The notes below the pieces were generated by a model, which ran no database searches, was not told the origin of the DNA, and worked only from the letters and a program-made list of their open reading frames with translations. Position numbers and translations under genes: made by a program. DNA of 64,000 nt from Pseudacidovorax intermedius (GTDB lineage Bacteria; Pseudomonadota; Gammaproteobacteria; Burkholderiales; Burkholderiaceae_C): NCBI RefSeq assembly GCF_003350475.1, contig NZ_QQAV01000001.1:736836-800835 (forward strand). The letters are read 5' to 3'. Of this stretch, positions 43,469 to 53,290 are shown in pieces (the first letter of the stretch is position 1; the number at the start of each line of letters is the position of its first letter).

Positions 43469-46306
43469 TCAGCCAAAGACCGCCTCCCACAGCGCCAGCA
43501 TGGCGGCGCGCTCGCCGGCCGCCAGTTCGGGCGGCACCTGCGTGGGCGCCTCGTCCAGGCGTGCGCGGTGCTGCAGGCGGCGCAGCTCGCGGTAGGCATC
43601 GCCGGCGACATGGCCGACGCCGGCCGGCAGCAGTCCGGCAGCCTCCGAGCGCTGCAGCAGCGCGATGTTGCCCACGTTGTCCAGCAGCGCCGGCACCTCG
43701 CCCGAATGGGCCAGCACCAGGTACTGCACGGCGAACTCGGCATCCACCATGCCGCCGGCGCTGTGCTTGACGTCGAAGCGACCGGGGCGCACCGGGTGGG
43801 CGGCACGCACCTTCTCGCGCATGGCGACGATCTCCTTGCGCAGGGCGGCGCGGTCGCGCGGTGCGGCGATGACGGCGTGGCGCACCGCGTTGAAGCGCGC
43901 GCCCAGCTCCGCGCTGCCCAGCACATAGCGCGCGCGGGTCATGGCCTGGTGTTCCCAGGTCCAGGCCGTGTTGCTGCCGCGGCCCAACTGGTACTTCTCG
44001 TAGGCGTCGAAGGTGATGGTCAGCAGGCCCGAGTTGCCATTGGGCCGCAGCGCGGTGTCGATCTCGAACAGGTCGCCTTCGCGCGTCTTGATGGTCAGCC
44101 AGTTGATGAGCTTGCGCACATAGGCGGCATAGACCTCGGGCGCGCGCTCGTCCTCGTCGTCGTAGACGAACACGATGTCCAGGTCGCTGCCATAGCCCAG
44201 CTCCTTGCCACCCAGCTTGCCGTAGCCGATGACGGCGAAGCGCGGCAGCTCGCGGTGGCGGTTGCGCACGTGGGGCCAGCACCAGCGGGCGGTGATGGCC
44301 AGCACGGTGTCGGCCAGGGCGCTCAGGTCGTCGGCCACCTGCTCGACCGTCAGCCGGCCTTCGAGGTCGCGCGCCAGGATGCGGAAGACCTCGGCATGGT
44401 GGGCACGGCGCAGCAGGTTCATCAGCGCCTCCTCGTCGGCCTCGCCGGTGCGCGAGAGCGAGCGGTGGCGGGCGTCCAGTTCGGCGTCGAACTCGATGGC
44501 CGAGAAGCGCGCGGCCAGCATGTCGGGGCTGGCGAGTTCGTCGATCACGCCGGGGTGCTGCAGCAGGTAGCGCGCCGGCCATTTGGCCGCGCCCAGCAGG
44601 CGCAGCAGGCGCTCGTGCACGCCGGGGCGCTCGACCAGCAGCGCCAGGTAGCTCTCGCGGCGCAGCAGCGGCTCGATCCAGTCGGCCCAGCGCAGGGCGG
44701 CATCGACCGGATGGGCGCAGCGGTCGCCCGCGGTCGACGCCTCGGCCTCCTGCAGCCAGCGGCCGGTGCGGATCACCAGCTGGCGCAGCCGGGCGCGAGC
44801 CTCGTCGCGCAGGGCGGCGATGCGCGGGTTGTCGGCCCACTGGCGCACGCGCTCCGCGAAGGGGGCGGGCAGGCTGGCCAGTAGTTCGCCCAGGTCCTGC
44901 GGCGCCGAGCGCGGGCCGGTGCCGCCACGCTGGCAGCTGCCGCCGCTGCAGCGCTTTTCGCCGCCCAGCAGCGTGTCGAACTCCTGCGCGACGAACTCGC
45001 GGTAGGTGTCCAGCTTTTCGAGGAAGGCGCAGCAGTCCGGGAAGCCCAGCGTGGCGGAGATCCAGCGCAGGTCCTCATCCGCCACGGGCAGCATGTGGGT
45101 CTGCTGGTCGTCCAGGTACTGGATGCGGTGCTCCACCTGGCGCAGGAAGCGGTAGGCGCGGTCGAGCTCGTCGGCGGTGGCCTGGGGCATGAGGCCGGCA
45201 CGCGCTAGGCGCTGCAGGGCGTCGAGCGTGGGACGGGTGCGCAGTTCGGGAAACTGCCCGCCACGCACCACCTGCAGCAGCTGGACGATGAATTCGATCT
45301 CGCGGATGCCGCCGCGCGAAAGCTTGACGTCGTTGGCCCGCTCGGGCCGGCCGGCGCTGCGGCGCATGGCCTGCTCGCGGATCTGCCGGTGCAGCGAACG
45401 CAGCGCGTCGAACACGCTGTAGTCGAGGTAGCGGCGGAAGACGAAGGGCAGCACCACGCCGCGCAGGGCCTGGGCGCTGCCCGATTCGATGGCGGCCGTC
45501 GGCGCGACCACGCGGCTCTTGAGCCAGGCGAAGCGCTCCCATTCGCGGCCCTGGACCTGGAAGTACTCCTCCAGCGCGTCGAGCGAGACCACGCTGGGCC
45601 CCGAGTTGCCGTTGGGCCGCAGCGCCAGGTCGACGCGAAAGACAAAGCCGTGCTCGGTGGTGTCGCCCACCAGCTGGTAGATGCGCTTGACCGCGCGGCC
45701 GAAGTAATCCTGGTTGGCGATGCTGCCGCGGCCCTGGGCGTCGCCCGCGGTGTCGCCGTCCTGGTCGTACAGGTAGATGAGGTCGATGTCGCTGGAGACG
45801 TTGAGCTCGCGCGCGCCCAGCTTGCCCATGCCCACGATCCACAGCTGGGCCCGCTGGCCGTCGGCGGTGCGCGGCGCGCCGTGCACGGCATCAAGCTCGG
45901 CGCAGGCCTCGCGGCAGGCGGTGTCGAGGGCGAACTCGGCCAGCTCGGTCACGGCCTGCAGCACTTCCTCGAGCGGCGCGCCTTCATCGCAATCGCGGGC
46001 AATCAAGCGCTCCATGACCAGCTGGCGCACGATGCGCAGCGCATCGCCCGTGGGCCGGCCGGCCGCGCGCAATGCGGCCAGCGCGCTCTCCATATGGGGG
46101 CGGCGGGGCGCCCCGGGGGGCAGCAGCGTCAGTTCGTCGGCATAGCGCCGGCGCAGCCGCTGCACGAAACGAGAGCCCGATGAAAGCCCTCGCGAGGGCG
46201 GCATGGCGGCCGACGAGACAGCCGACTGCGCATGCTCCGAAATCGGACGGTTTGAGGGGCCTTCTCCGCCGGCCGGCTCGGAACCGGGCCAGGGGCGGCC
46301 GGTCAT
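43469..46306 (-). CDS. glnE: Bifunctional glutamine synthetase adenylyltransferase/deadenylase GlnE
   Basis: 945 residues from the ATG at 46306, close to the 946 of E. coli GlnE. Two nucleotidyltransferase domains are complete: the adenylyl-removing site GMGKLGARELNVSSDIDLIYLYD near residues 160-182 and the adenylylating site GYGKLGGKELGYGSDLDIVFVYDDED near 692-717, each followed by its PII-responsive helical region. The enzyme adjusts glutamine synthetase activity in response to PII proteins, linking it functionally to glnK in this window. A later ATG at 46204 would give 911 residues; GGAAA before 46306 favours the longer form. Only 25 bases separate it from the divergent yhdP start. Confidence 0.95.
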   Translation of the reverse strand: MTGRPWPGSEPAGGEGPSNRPISEHAQSAVSSAAMPPSRGLSSGSRFVQRLRRRYADELTLLPPGAPRRPHMESALAALRAAGRPTGDALRIVRQLVMERLIARDCDEGAPLEEVLQAVTELAEFALDTACREACAELDAVHGAPRTADGQRAQLWIVGMGKLGARELNVSSDIDLIYLYDQDGDTAGDAQGRGSIANQDYFGRAVKRIYQLVGDTTEHGFVFRVDLALRPNGNSGPSVVSLDALEEYFQVQGREWERFAWLKSRVVAPTAAIESGSAQALRGVVLPFVFRRYLDYSVFDALRSLHRQIREQAMRRSAGRPERANDVKLSRGGIREIEFIVQLLQVVRGGQFPELRTRPTLDALQRLARAGLMPQATADELDRAYRFLRQVEHRIQYLDDQQTHMLPVADEDLRWISATLGFPDCCAFLEKLDTYREFVAQEFDTLLGGEKRCSGGSCQRGGTGPRSAPQDLGELLASLPAPFAERVRQWADNPRIAALRDEARARLRQLVIRTGRWLQEAEASTAGDRCAHPVDAALRWADWIEPLLRRESYLALLVERPGVHERLLRLLGAAKWPARYLLQHPGVIDELASPDMLAARFSAIEFDAELDARHRSLSRTGEADEEALMNLLRRAHHAEVFRILARDLEGRLTVEQVADDLSALADTVLAITARWCWPHVRNRHRELPRFAVIGYGKLGGKELGYGSDLDIVFVYDDEDERAPEVYAAYVRKLINWLTIKTREGDLFEIDTALRPNGNSGLLTITFDAYEKYQLGRGSNTAWTWEHQAMTRARYVLGSAELGARFNAVRHAVIAAPRDRAALRKEIVAMREKVRAAHPVRPGRFDVKHSAGGMVDAEFAVQYLVLAHSGEVPALLDNVGNIALLQRSEAAGLLPAGVGHVAGDAYRELRRLQHRARLDEAPTQVPPELAAGERAAMLALWEAVFG

Positions 46307-46331
46307 AATTTCCGACACAGCGCGATCCTTC

Positions 46332-49300
46332 ATGAATGTCACGACGCCATCTCCTCCACGTCTGCTCAGGATCGCAGCTGCCGCAGCACGCTGGCTGCTG
46401 GCCCTGGTGGTGGCCGGCTGGTTGCTCGTCGGCCTGTGCGTCGTCGTCCTACACGCGTGGATTGTGCCGCGGATCGGCGAGTGGCGCGGCGCGCTGGAGG
46501 CGCAAGCCAGCCGTCTCGCAGGGGTACCCGTTCGCATCGGCTCGCTGGAGGCGTACTCCAGGAGCCTGTTTCCGACCATCGAGCTGCACGACGTCGTGCT
46601 GGAAGACCCTGGCCGCGGCGAGGCGTTGCGGCTGGCGCGCGTGGTGGCCAGCGTGTCGCCGCGCTCGCTGTGGCACCGCGGCTTCGAGCAGCTCTACATC
46701 GAGCGGCCCGAGCTCGACGTGCGGCGCGATGCCGACGGCCGGCTGCGCATCGCCGGCGTGGTGCTCAACCCCGACGACCGCAAGGACGACAGCCCGGGCG
46801 CCGACTGGCTCTTCTCCCAGCGCGAGGTGGTGGTCGAGCACGGCACGGTGCGCTGGACCGACGAGACACGCGATGCGCCCACGCTCACGTTGGCAGACGT
46901 GCGCTTCGTGGTGCGCAACGGCGTGCGCAGCCACGCGATGCGGCTGGACGCCACGCCGCCCGAGGGCTGGGGGCAGCGCTTTTCCATCAACGGCCGCTTT
47001 CGCCAGCCGCTGCTGAGCCTGCGCAGCGGCGACTGGCGCGACTGGAGCGGCCAGCTCTATGCCGACCTGCCGCACATCGACGTCACGCGGCTGGGCCAGT
47101 ACGTCAAGCTGGATGCGCGCATCCGCGAGGGTGAGGGCGCGGTCCGGGCCTGGATCGACGTCGAGTCGGGCCGGGCCGTCGGCGGCGCGGCCGACCTGGC
47201 CCTGTCGCGCATCGACGCCGTGCTCGGCGCCCAGCTCGAACCGCTGCAGTTGCGCGACCTGACGGGGCGCCTGGCGGTACGCGCCACCGACCAGCTGTTC
47301 GAGTTCTCGACCCAGAACCTGCAGTTCGCCACCGGCGACGGACAGCGCTGGCCCGGCGGCAACTTCTGGCTGCGCACGCACCCGGCCAACGGCCGCACGC
47401 CCGAAAGCGGCGCCCTGCGCGCGGACCAGCTGGACCTGGGCGCGATGGCCCTCATTGCCGACCGGCTGCCCATCGGCAGCCAGGTGCGGCGCCTGCTCTC
47501 GGTGCGGGCGCCGCGCGGCCTGCTCGAACACATCGAGGGCAGCTGGCAGGGCCCGGCCGATTCGCCCACGCGCTACCAGGCCAAATTGCGCGTGAAGGGC
47601 CTGGCGGTGGCCGCGGACGGGCGCAACGCCACGCCCGATGGCCACCACCTGGGCTCGCCGGGCGTGCGCGGACTGGACGCCGAGGTGGACCTGAATCAGG
47701 CCGGCGGCACGGCCCGGGTGCAGATCCGCAATGGCGCGGTCGACGTGCCGGGCGTGTTCGAGGAGCCGTCGGTGCCGGTCGACCGGCTCGACACCTCCCT
47801 CCGCTGGAGCCGCAAGGACGAGGACATCGAGGTGCAGCTGCCCGATCTGCGCCTGGCCAATGCCGACGCGGAAGGCAGCGCGCAGATCCGCTGGCACACC
47901 GGCGAGCCTGCCCCCGCCGGGCAAGGCCGCTTTCCGGGCGTGCTCGATCTCACGGCGCAGCTCACCCGCGCCGACGGCACGCGCGTGCACCGCTACCTGC
48001 CGCTGGGCATCCCGGCCGAGACGCGCCATTACGTGCGCGACGCGGTGGTCAAGGGCCGCGCCAGCGACGTGCAGTTCCGCATCCGCGGCGACCTGCACCA
48101 TGTGCCTTCGGCGGCGCCGCAGGACGCCTTCCGCATCACAGCCCAGGTGCAGGACGTGCACTTCAACTACGTGCCGCATGTGCCCACCGGCCACGCGGCC
48201 TGGCCGGCCGTTACCGGCCTGTCGGGCGAACTGGTGTTCGACCGGCAGACGATGCAGGTGCTGAACGCCCGCGGGCGCATGGCGGGGGCGCCCTCCATCG
48301 AACTGGTCAAGGGCGAGGCCCGCATTCCCGACCTCGCCCATGCGCCCCGGCTGCTGCTGCAGTTGCAGGCCCGCGGCCCGGTGGCCGACCTGTTGCGCCA
48401 GGGCGCGCCGCTCACCGGCGACGCCCGCAGCTTCATCGGGGGCATCCAGGCCAGCGGAAACGCCGACTACCGCTTCGACATGGACATGCCGCTCACGCAG
48501 ATGGCGCAGACGCAGGTCAAGGCCAGCGTCGCCCTGCCGGGCAACGACGTGCGGCTGGTGCCGAATTCGCCATCGTTCACGCAGGTCAAGGGCACGCTGC
48601 AGTTCACCGACAGCGGCTTCTCGCTGGCCGGCGTGCAGGCCCAGTTGGCCGGCGGCTCCATCCGCATCGAAGGCCAGGGCGGCTACGGCGGCACCACCAA
48701 GCCGCTTGCGCTCAAGGCCCAGGGCCAGTTCACGGCCGAAGGCCTGCGCACGGTGGAAGGCCAGCCCGAACTCAACGGCCTGGCCGGCAGGCTGCAGGGT
48801 GGCAGCAGCTACACGGCCAGCCTGCAGCTGCAGAACGGCGTGCCCGACTTCCAGTTCGAAAGCAGCCTGCAGGGCCTGGGCATGGACCTGCCGGCACCCC
48901 TGGGCAAATCTGCCGAAGCGACGCGCCCGCTTCGCCTCGGCCTGCGCCAGGCCGAGGAAGCGCGCCGCGGCCGCACCGAGACCATCGACGTGCGCCTGGG
49001 CGACGTGGCCTCGGCCGAGTACGTGCGCGAGCTCGACACGCCGCAGCCCACTGTGGTGCGCGGCGCGCTGCGTGTCGGCACGGCCGTGGCCGGCTCGAAG
49101 ACGCTGCCGGCCAACGGCGTGCTGGCGCAGATCCACCTGGACGACATCGACGTGGACGCCTGGCGCGCCCTGGCGACCCAGAAGGCGCCGGCCGCCCCGA
49201 CCACGCCCGCGCCGCCGGGCACCGCCCAGGCGGTGGCCGCCTCGCCCTGGCTGCCCAACCGCGTTGCGCTGCAGGCCGGCCGCCTGCAGGTGGCCGGCCG

Positions 49301-50381
49301 CACGCTGCACGACCTGACGGTGGACGGCACCATCGAAGGCAATGTGTACAAGGCCAAGGTGCAGGCCCGCGAGCTGAGCGGCAGCGTCGAGTACCGCAAC
49401 CAGGCGCCCGCCCAGGTGAAGGCGCGGCTGGCCTATCTGCGCATCGCGCCGGGCGAGTCGCGCGAGCAGGTGGAGTCGCTGCTCGACACCGCCCCGCCCG
49501 AGGACCTGCCGGCCCTGGACGTGGTGGTGGACGACCTGGAACTGCTCGGCCGCCACCTGGGCCGGGCCGAGATCGTGGCCGCCACGCAGGCAGCCGAAGG
49601 TGGCCGGCGCGAGTGGCGGCTCGACAAGCTGGCCTTCACGCTGCCCGAGGCGCGCCTGGACGCCAAGGGCCGCTGGGCGCCCCCCACCTCGGCCGGCGCC
49701 AAGCGCCACATGACGCTGGACTTCATCCTCGACATGCAGGACGCGGGCGCTCTGCTCGGCCGCTTCGGCATGCCCGGCGTGCTGGCCTCCGGCAAGGGCC
49801 GGCTGGGCGGCGACGTGCATTGGCAAGGCTCGCCGTTCGACCTCGACCTGGCCTCGCTGGGCGGCAACCTGCACCTGGACGTCGCCAGCGGCCAGTTTCT
49901 CAAGGCCGAGCCCGGCATCGCCAAGCTGCTGGGCGTGATCAACCTGCAGGCGCTGCCGCGCCGGCTGACGCTGGACTTCCGCGACCTGTTCAGCGCCGGC
50001 TTCGCCTTCGACCAGATCCGCGGCGACGCGCGCATCGCCAACGGCATCGCCAGCACCAACAACCTGCAGATGAAGGGCGTGAATGCCGCCGTCTTCATGG
50101 ACGGCTCGGCCGACATCGCGCACGAGACGCAGCAGCTGCGCGTGGTGGTGATTCCCGAGATCAACGCCGGCACGGCGGCGCTGGTGGCCACGGCCATCAA
50201 CCCGGCGGTCGGCCTGGGCACCTTCCTGGCGCAGATGGTGCTGAGCCGCCCGCTGGTGGCCGCCACCACGCAGGAGTTCCTGATCGACGGCACCTGGGCC
50301 GATCCGCGCGTGGTCAAGGTGCCGCGCGCAGCGGCACAACCGGGCGCCGGTACCGCCACCGACAACGAATCCAAACCATGA
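46332..50381 (+). CDS. yhdP: YhdP family AsmA-like envelope protein
   Basis: 1349 residues. After an N-terminal membrane anchor (LLALVVAGWLLVGLCVVVLHAWIV, about residues 22-45) the protein is a long periplasmic beta-rich rod with the DUF3971 and AsmA-type ends (IDVTRLGQYVKLDARIREGEG..., and near the C terminus GVINLQALPRRLTLDFRDLFSAGFAFDQIRGDARIANGIASTNNLQMKGVNAAVFMDGSADI). YhdP, TamB and YdbH are the three AsmA-like proteins that move phospholipids to the outer membrane in E. coli. The ATG at 46332 opens the membrane anchor. The stop overlaps the following amidase gene (ATGA). Confidence 0.94.
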   Translation: MNVTTPSPPRLLRIAAAAARWLLALVVAGWLLVGLCVVVLHAWIVPRIGEWRGALEAQASRLAGVPVRIGSLEAYSRSLFPTIELHDVVLEDPGRGEALRLARVVASVSPRSLWHRGFEQLYIERPELDVRRDADGRLRIAGVVLNPDDRKDDSPGADWLFSQREVVVEHGTVRWTDETRDAPTLTLADVRFVVRNGVRSHAMRLDATPPEGWGQRFSINGRFRQPLLSLRSGDWRDWSGQLYADLPHIDVTRLGQYVKLDARIREGEGAVRAWIDVESGRAVGGAADLALSRIDAVLGAQLEPLQLRDLTGRLAVRATDQLFEFSTQNLQFATGDGQRWPGGNFWLRTHPANGRTPESGALRADQLDLGAMALIADRLPIGSQVRRLLSVRAPRGLLEHIEGSWQGPADSPTRYQAKLRVKGLAVAADGRNATPDGHHLGSPGVRGLDAEVDLNQAGGTARVQIRNGAVDVPGVFEEPSVPVDRLDTSLRWSRKDEDIEVQLPDLRLANADAEGSAQIRWHTGEPAPAGQGRFPGVLDLTAQLTRADGTRVHRYLPLGIPAETRHYVRDAVVKGRASDVQFRIRGDLHHVPSAAPQDAFRITAQVQDVHFNYVPHVPTGHAAWPAVTGLSGELVFDRQTMQVLNARGRMAGAPSIELVKGEARIPDLAHAPRLLLQLQARGPVADLLRQGAPLTGDARSFIGGIQASGNADYRFDMDMPLTQMAQTQVKASVALPGNDVRLVPNSPSFTQVKGTLQFTDSGFSLAGVQAQLAGGSIRIEGQGGYGGTTKPLALKAQGQFTAEGLRTVEGQPELNGLAGRLQGGSSYTASLQLQNGVPDFQFESSLQGLGMDLPAPLGKSAEATRPLRLGLRQAEEARRGRTETIDVRLGDVASAEYVRELDTPQPTVVRGALRVGTAVAGSKTLPANGVLAQIHLDDIDVDAWRALATQKAPAAPTTPAPPGTAQAVAASPWLPNRVALQAGRLQVAGRTLHDLTVDGTIEGNVYKAKVQARELSGSVEYRNQAPAQVKARLAYLRIAPGESREQVESLLDTAPPEDLPALDVVVDDLELLGRHLGRAEIVAATQAAEGGRREWRLDKLAFTLPEARLDAKGRWAPPTSAGAKRHMTLDFILDMQDAGALLGRFGMPGVLASGKGRLGGDVHWQGSPFDLDLASLGGNLHLDVASGQFLKAEPGIAKLLGVINLQALPRRLTLDFRDLFSAGFAFDQIRGDARIANGIASTNNLQMKGVNAAVFMDGSADIAHETQQLRVVVIPEINAGTAALVATAINPAVGLGTFLAQMVLSRPLVAATTQEFLIDGTWADPRVVKVPRAAAQPGAGTATDNESKP

Positions 50382-51196
50382 AGATCGCCGCCATCCAGAT
50401 GGTCTCGGGCCCCGTGCGCGAGGACAACCTCGCGCGGGCCCGCGCCCTGCTCGCCCAGGCCGCCGAGGCCGGCGCCGAACTGGCCGCGCTGCCCGAGTAT
50501 TTCTGCCTCATGGGTCACCGCGACACCGACAAGCTGCCGCTGCGCGAAGCACCGGGCCAGGGGCCGGTGCAGGACTTCCTGGCGGCCTGCGCCCGCGAGT
50601 TCGGCCTGTGGATCGTGGGCGGCACGCTGCCCCTGCAGGCGGCGGACGAGGCCCATGTGTTCAACACCTCGCTCGCCTATGCGCCGACGGGCGAATGCGT
50701 GGCGCGCTACGACAAGATCCACCTCTTCTGCTTCGACAACGGCCGCGAGCGCTATGACGAGGCGCGCGTGATCGCGCCGGGCGGCACCCCGACGCTGTTC
50801 GAGCTGCCCTCGCGCGATGGCCACCGCTGGAAGGTGGGCCTGTCGGTCTGCTACGACCTGCGCTTTCCGGAGCTCTACCGCCAGTTGTCGGCGCAGGGCG
50901 CCGAACTGCTGCTGGTGCCCGCGGCCTTCACGCACACCACCGGACAGGCCCACTGGGAACTGCTGCTTCGCGCCCGCGCCGTCGAAAACCTGGCCTTCGT
51001 GGCCGCGCCGGCCCAGGGCGGCCGGCACGAGAACGGCCGGCGCACCTGGGGCCAGACGCTGGTGGCCGAACCCTGGGGCCAGACGCTGGCCGAACGCCGC
51101 GACGAGGGCGAAGGCGTGGTGATCGCCGAGCTGGACATCGCGCGCCTGATCGCCTGCCGCGAACAGCTGCCGGCGCTGGGTCACCGCGTGCTGTGA
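50378..51196 (+). CDS. Carbon-nitrogen hydrolase, Nit1-type (deaminated glutathione amidase-like)
   Basis: 272 residues. The nitrilase-superfamily triad is present: Glu40 in AALPEYFC, Lys in CVARYDKIHLFCFD and Cys in VGLSVCYDLRFPELYRQL, with the FDNGRERYDEARVIAPG insert typical of Nit1/YbeM-type enzymes. Those hydrolyse the amide of deaminated glutathione, a metabolite repair reaction, in the cytoplasm. The ATG overlaps the yhdP stop. In many related genomes tldD follows this gene; here a two-component system follows instead. Confidence 0.9.
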   Translation: MKIAAIQMVSGPVREDNLARARALLAQAAEAGAELAALPEYFCLMGHRDTDKLPLREAPGQGPVQDFLAACAREFGLWIVGGTLPLQAADEAHVFNTSLAYAPTGECVARYDKIHLFCFDNGRERYDEARVIAPGGTPTLFELPSRDGHRWKVGLSVCYDLRFPELYRQLSAQGAELLLVPAAFTHTTGQAHWELLLRARAVENLAFVAAPAQGGRHENGRRTWGQTLVAEPWGQTLAERRDEGEGVVIAELDIARLIACREQLPALGHRVL

Positions 51197-51212
51197 GCCA
51201 GGCCCTTCGTCG

Positions 51213-53285
51213 ATGAGCGCCAGCCTGCCCGCCGCCGAGCTGCCGATCGAGGCCGCCGCATTGCCGCCCCCCGGCTGGCGGCGCCTGCGCTCGATGTGGC
51301 GCCGCTGGTTCCTGTGGGTGCTGATGGCGCTGCTGGTGATGGGCCTGCTCATCACGGTGGTCTGGCTGGCGGGGCGCCACGAGATCGAGCAGGTGCAGCA
51401 GCGGCTGGAGCGCGACACCGCCGACGCGACGTCCGAACTGCGGTCGGCCCTTGCGCGCAACCTGCAGAGCCTGCAGGCCACCGACGCCGACCCGCAGCGC
51501 TTTGCCGCCGAGGCGGCGCAGCTGCTGCGCGGCCACCGCGAGTGGCTGCGCATCGAGCGGCGCGACGCCTCGCTGGTGCTGCAGACGGCCGAGGACACGC
51601 CCTACCGGCCGCATCCGCTGGACCTGCAGCAGCGCCCGTCCAGCCTGCCGGAGCTGGTGCAGGCCTGCACCGCGGCCGAGCGCCAGCGCGGCGGCGCCTA
51701 CGCGCCCTCGCACTACCTGCCGCTGCCCGGCGGCGGCGGCATCGAGGTGCTGGAGGTCTGCCTGCCCTCGCGCCACGGCGGCTACCTGATCGCCCTCTAT
51801 TCGCTGCGCGGCGTGCTCTCCGAGATGCTGGATGCGAGCATGACCCGCGGCCAGGAGGTCTCGCTGCTGGAGCTGGACGGCACGCGCCTGGCCAGCATCG
51901 GCACCGCGCGGCGCGCCGGCAACCGCGTGTTCACGGCGCAGCAGGCGCTGGAGCTGCCCGGCCTCACGCTGATGCTGCGCGTGGACGGCTGGCGCAGCGC
52001 ACCGGATCTCTTCCCCAACCTGCTCACCGGCCTGGTCACGGCCATGTCGATCGCGCTGGTGTCGGTGCTGGTGCTGCTGGCGCGCGACACGCGCCGGCGG
52101 CTGCGCGTGGAACACGACCTGTCGAACACCCTGGCCTTCCGCAAGGCGATGGAGGACTCGGTGCTCACGGGGCTGCGCGCGCGCGACCTGGACGGCCGCG
52201 TCACCTACGTCAATGCCGCCTTCTGCGACATGGTGGGCTTCACGGCCGAAGAGCTGCTGGGCCGCGCCGACGAGATGCCCTACTGGCCGCCGGAACTGTC
52301 GGCCGAATACCGCAACCGCCAGCACATGCGTCAGGCCAGCGGCGGCACCGCGCGCGAGGGCTACGAGTCGGTCTTCCGCCGCAAGGACGGCAGTCGCTTC
52401 CCGGTGCTGATCTTCGAGACGCCGCTGATCGATGACCGGCGCGTGCAGACCGGCTGGATGAGCGCCATCGTCGACCTGAGCGAGCAGCGCCGCATCGAGG
52501 AGATGTCGCGCGCCAGCCAGGAGCGGCTGCAGGCCACGGCACGCCTGGCCACGGTGGGCGAGATGGCCTCGCTGCTGAGCCACGAACTCAACCAGCCCCT
52601 GGCCGCCATCGCCAGCTATGCGACCGGCTCGATCAACCTGCTCGAAAGCCCGCCGCTGCCCGGCCAGGAGGCCGAGGACCGCCATCAGCTGGCGCTGGCC
52701 ATGCGCCGCATCGCCGAGCAGGCCGAGCGCGCAGGCCGCGTGATCCGCAGCGTGCACGACTTCGTGCGCCGCCGCGAGCGTGCGCGCGAGCCGGTGACGC
52801 CGCTGCAGCTCTTCGAGGCCGTGATGCCGCTGGTGCAATTGCAGGCCCGCAAGCTGGACGTGCGCGTCGAACTGCAGGTGCCTGCCAACCTGCCGCCGGT
52901 GCTGTGCGACCGCTCGCTGGTCGAACAGGTGCTGCTCAACCTCGCGCGCAACGGCATGCAGGCCATGGACCGGTCCGAGCTGCGCCGCCGCGTGCTCACC
53001 CTGAGCGCAGAACCCGCGGACGGCAGCGCTGTCGACACGCGCCGCTGGATCGCCTTCAGCGTGGCCGACGAGGGCTGCGGCATCGACGCAGAGGTGCAGG
53101 AGCGCCTGTTCACCCCCTTCTTCACCACCCGCCGCGACGGCATGGGCCTCGGCCTGAGCCTGTGTCGTACGGTGGTCGAGCAGCACGGCGGCGCGCTCGG
53201 ACACGCGCCCAACCGCCCGCGCGGCACCGTCTTCCGCTTCACGCTGCCGACGGGCCGCGGCGAGGCGGCGCCCCTTTCCTTCTGA
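51213..53285 (+). CDS. PAS-domain sensor histidine kinase
   Basis: 690 residues. A membrane span near residues 30-52 (FLWVLMALLVMGLLITVVWLAG), a periplasmic domain of about 210 residues, a second span near 270-292 (LLTGLVTAMSIALVSVLVLLA), a PAS domain with PAC-like end (TYVNAAFCDMVGFTAEELLGRADEM ... SVFRRKDGSRFPVLIFETPL) and a transmitter: H-box ATVGEMASLLSHELNQPLAAIASYATGS with His near 456, N-box LLNLARNGMQAMD, G1 VADEGCGID and G2 GMGLGLSLC. This is the FixL/DctB/TtrS style of kinase. It pairs with the FixJ-type regulator five bases downstream. No target gene is adjacent, so the signal is unknown. Confidence 0.92.
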   Translation: MSASLPAAELPIEAAALPPPGWRRLRSMWRRWFLWVLMALLVMGLLITVVWLAGRHEIEQVQQRLERDTADATSELRSALARNLQSLQATDADPQRFAAEAAQLLRGHREWLRIERRDASLVLQTAEDTPYRPHPLDLQQRPSSLPELVQACTAAERQRGGAYAPSHYLPLPGGGGIEVLEVCLPSRHGGYLIALYSLRGVLSEMLDASMTRGQEVSLLELDGTRLASIGTARRAGNRVFTAQQALELPGLTLMLRVDGWRSAPDLFPNLLTGLVTAMSIALVSVLVLLARDTRRRLRVEHDLSNTLAFRKAMEDSVLTGLRARDLDGRVTYVNAAFCDMVGFTAEELLGRADEMPYWPPELSAEYRNRQHMRQASGGTAREGYESVFRRKDGSRFPVLIFETPLIDDRRVQTGWMSAIVDLSEQRRIEEMSRASQERLQATARLATVGEMASLLSHELNQPLAAIASYATGSINLLESPPLPGQEAEDRHQLALAMRRIAEQAERAGRVIRSVHDFVRRRERAREPVTPLQLFEAVMPLVQLQARKLDVRVELQVPANLPPVLCDRSLVEQVLLNLARNGMQAMDRSELRRRVLTLSAEPADGSAVDTRRWIAFSVADEGCGIDAEVQERLFTPFFTTRRDGMGLGLSLCRTVVEQHGGALGHAPNRPRGTVFRFTLPTGRGEAAPLSF

Positions 53286-53290
53286 CCCCC

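Noticed and set aside
46449-50339. A 1296-codon open frame on the minus strand opposite yhdP, and similar long frames opposite glnE, livHM, metH and amtB
   Set aside because: They are histidine/arginine/glycine-rich mirror frames produced by high GC at third codon positions of the real genes; none shows family motifs, signal peptides or ribosome binding sites.
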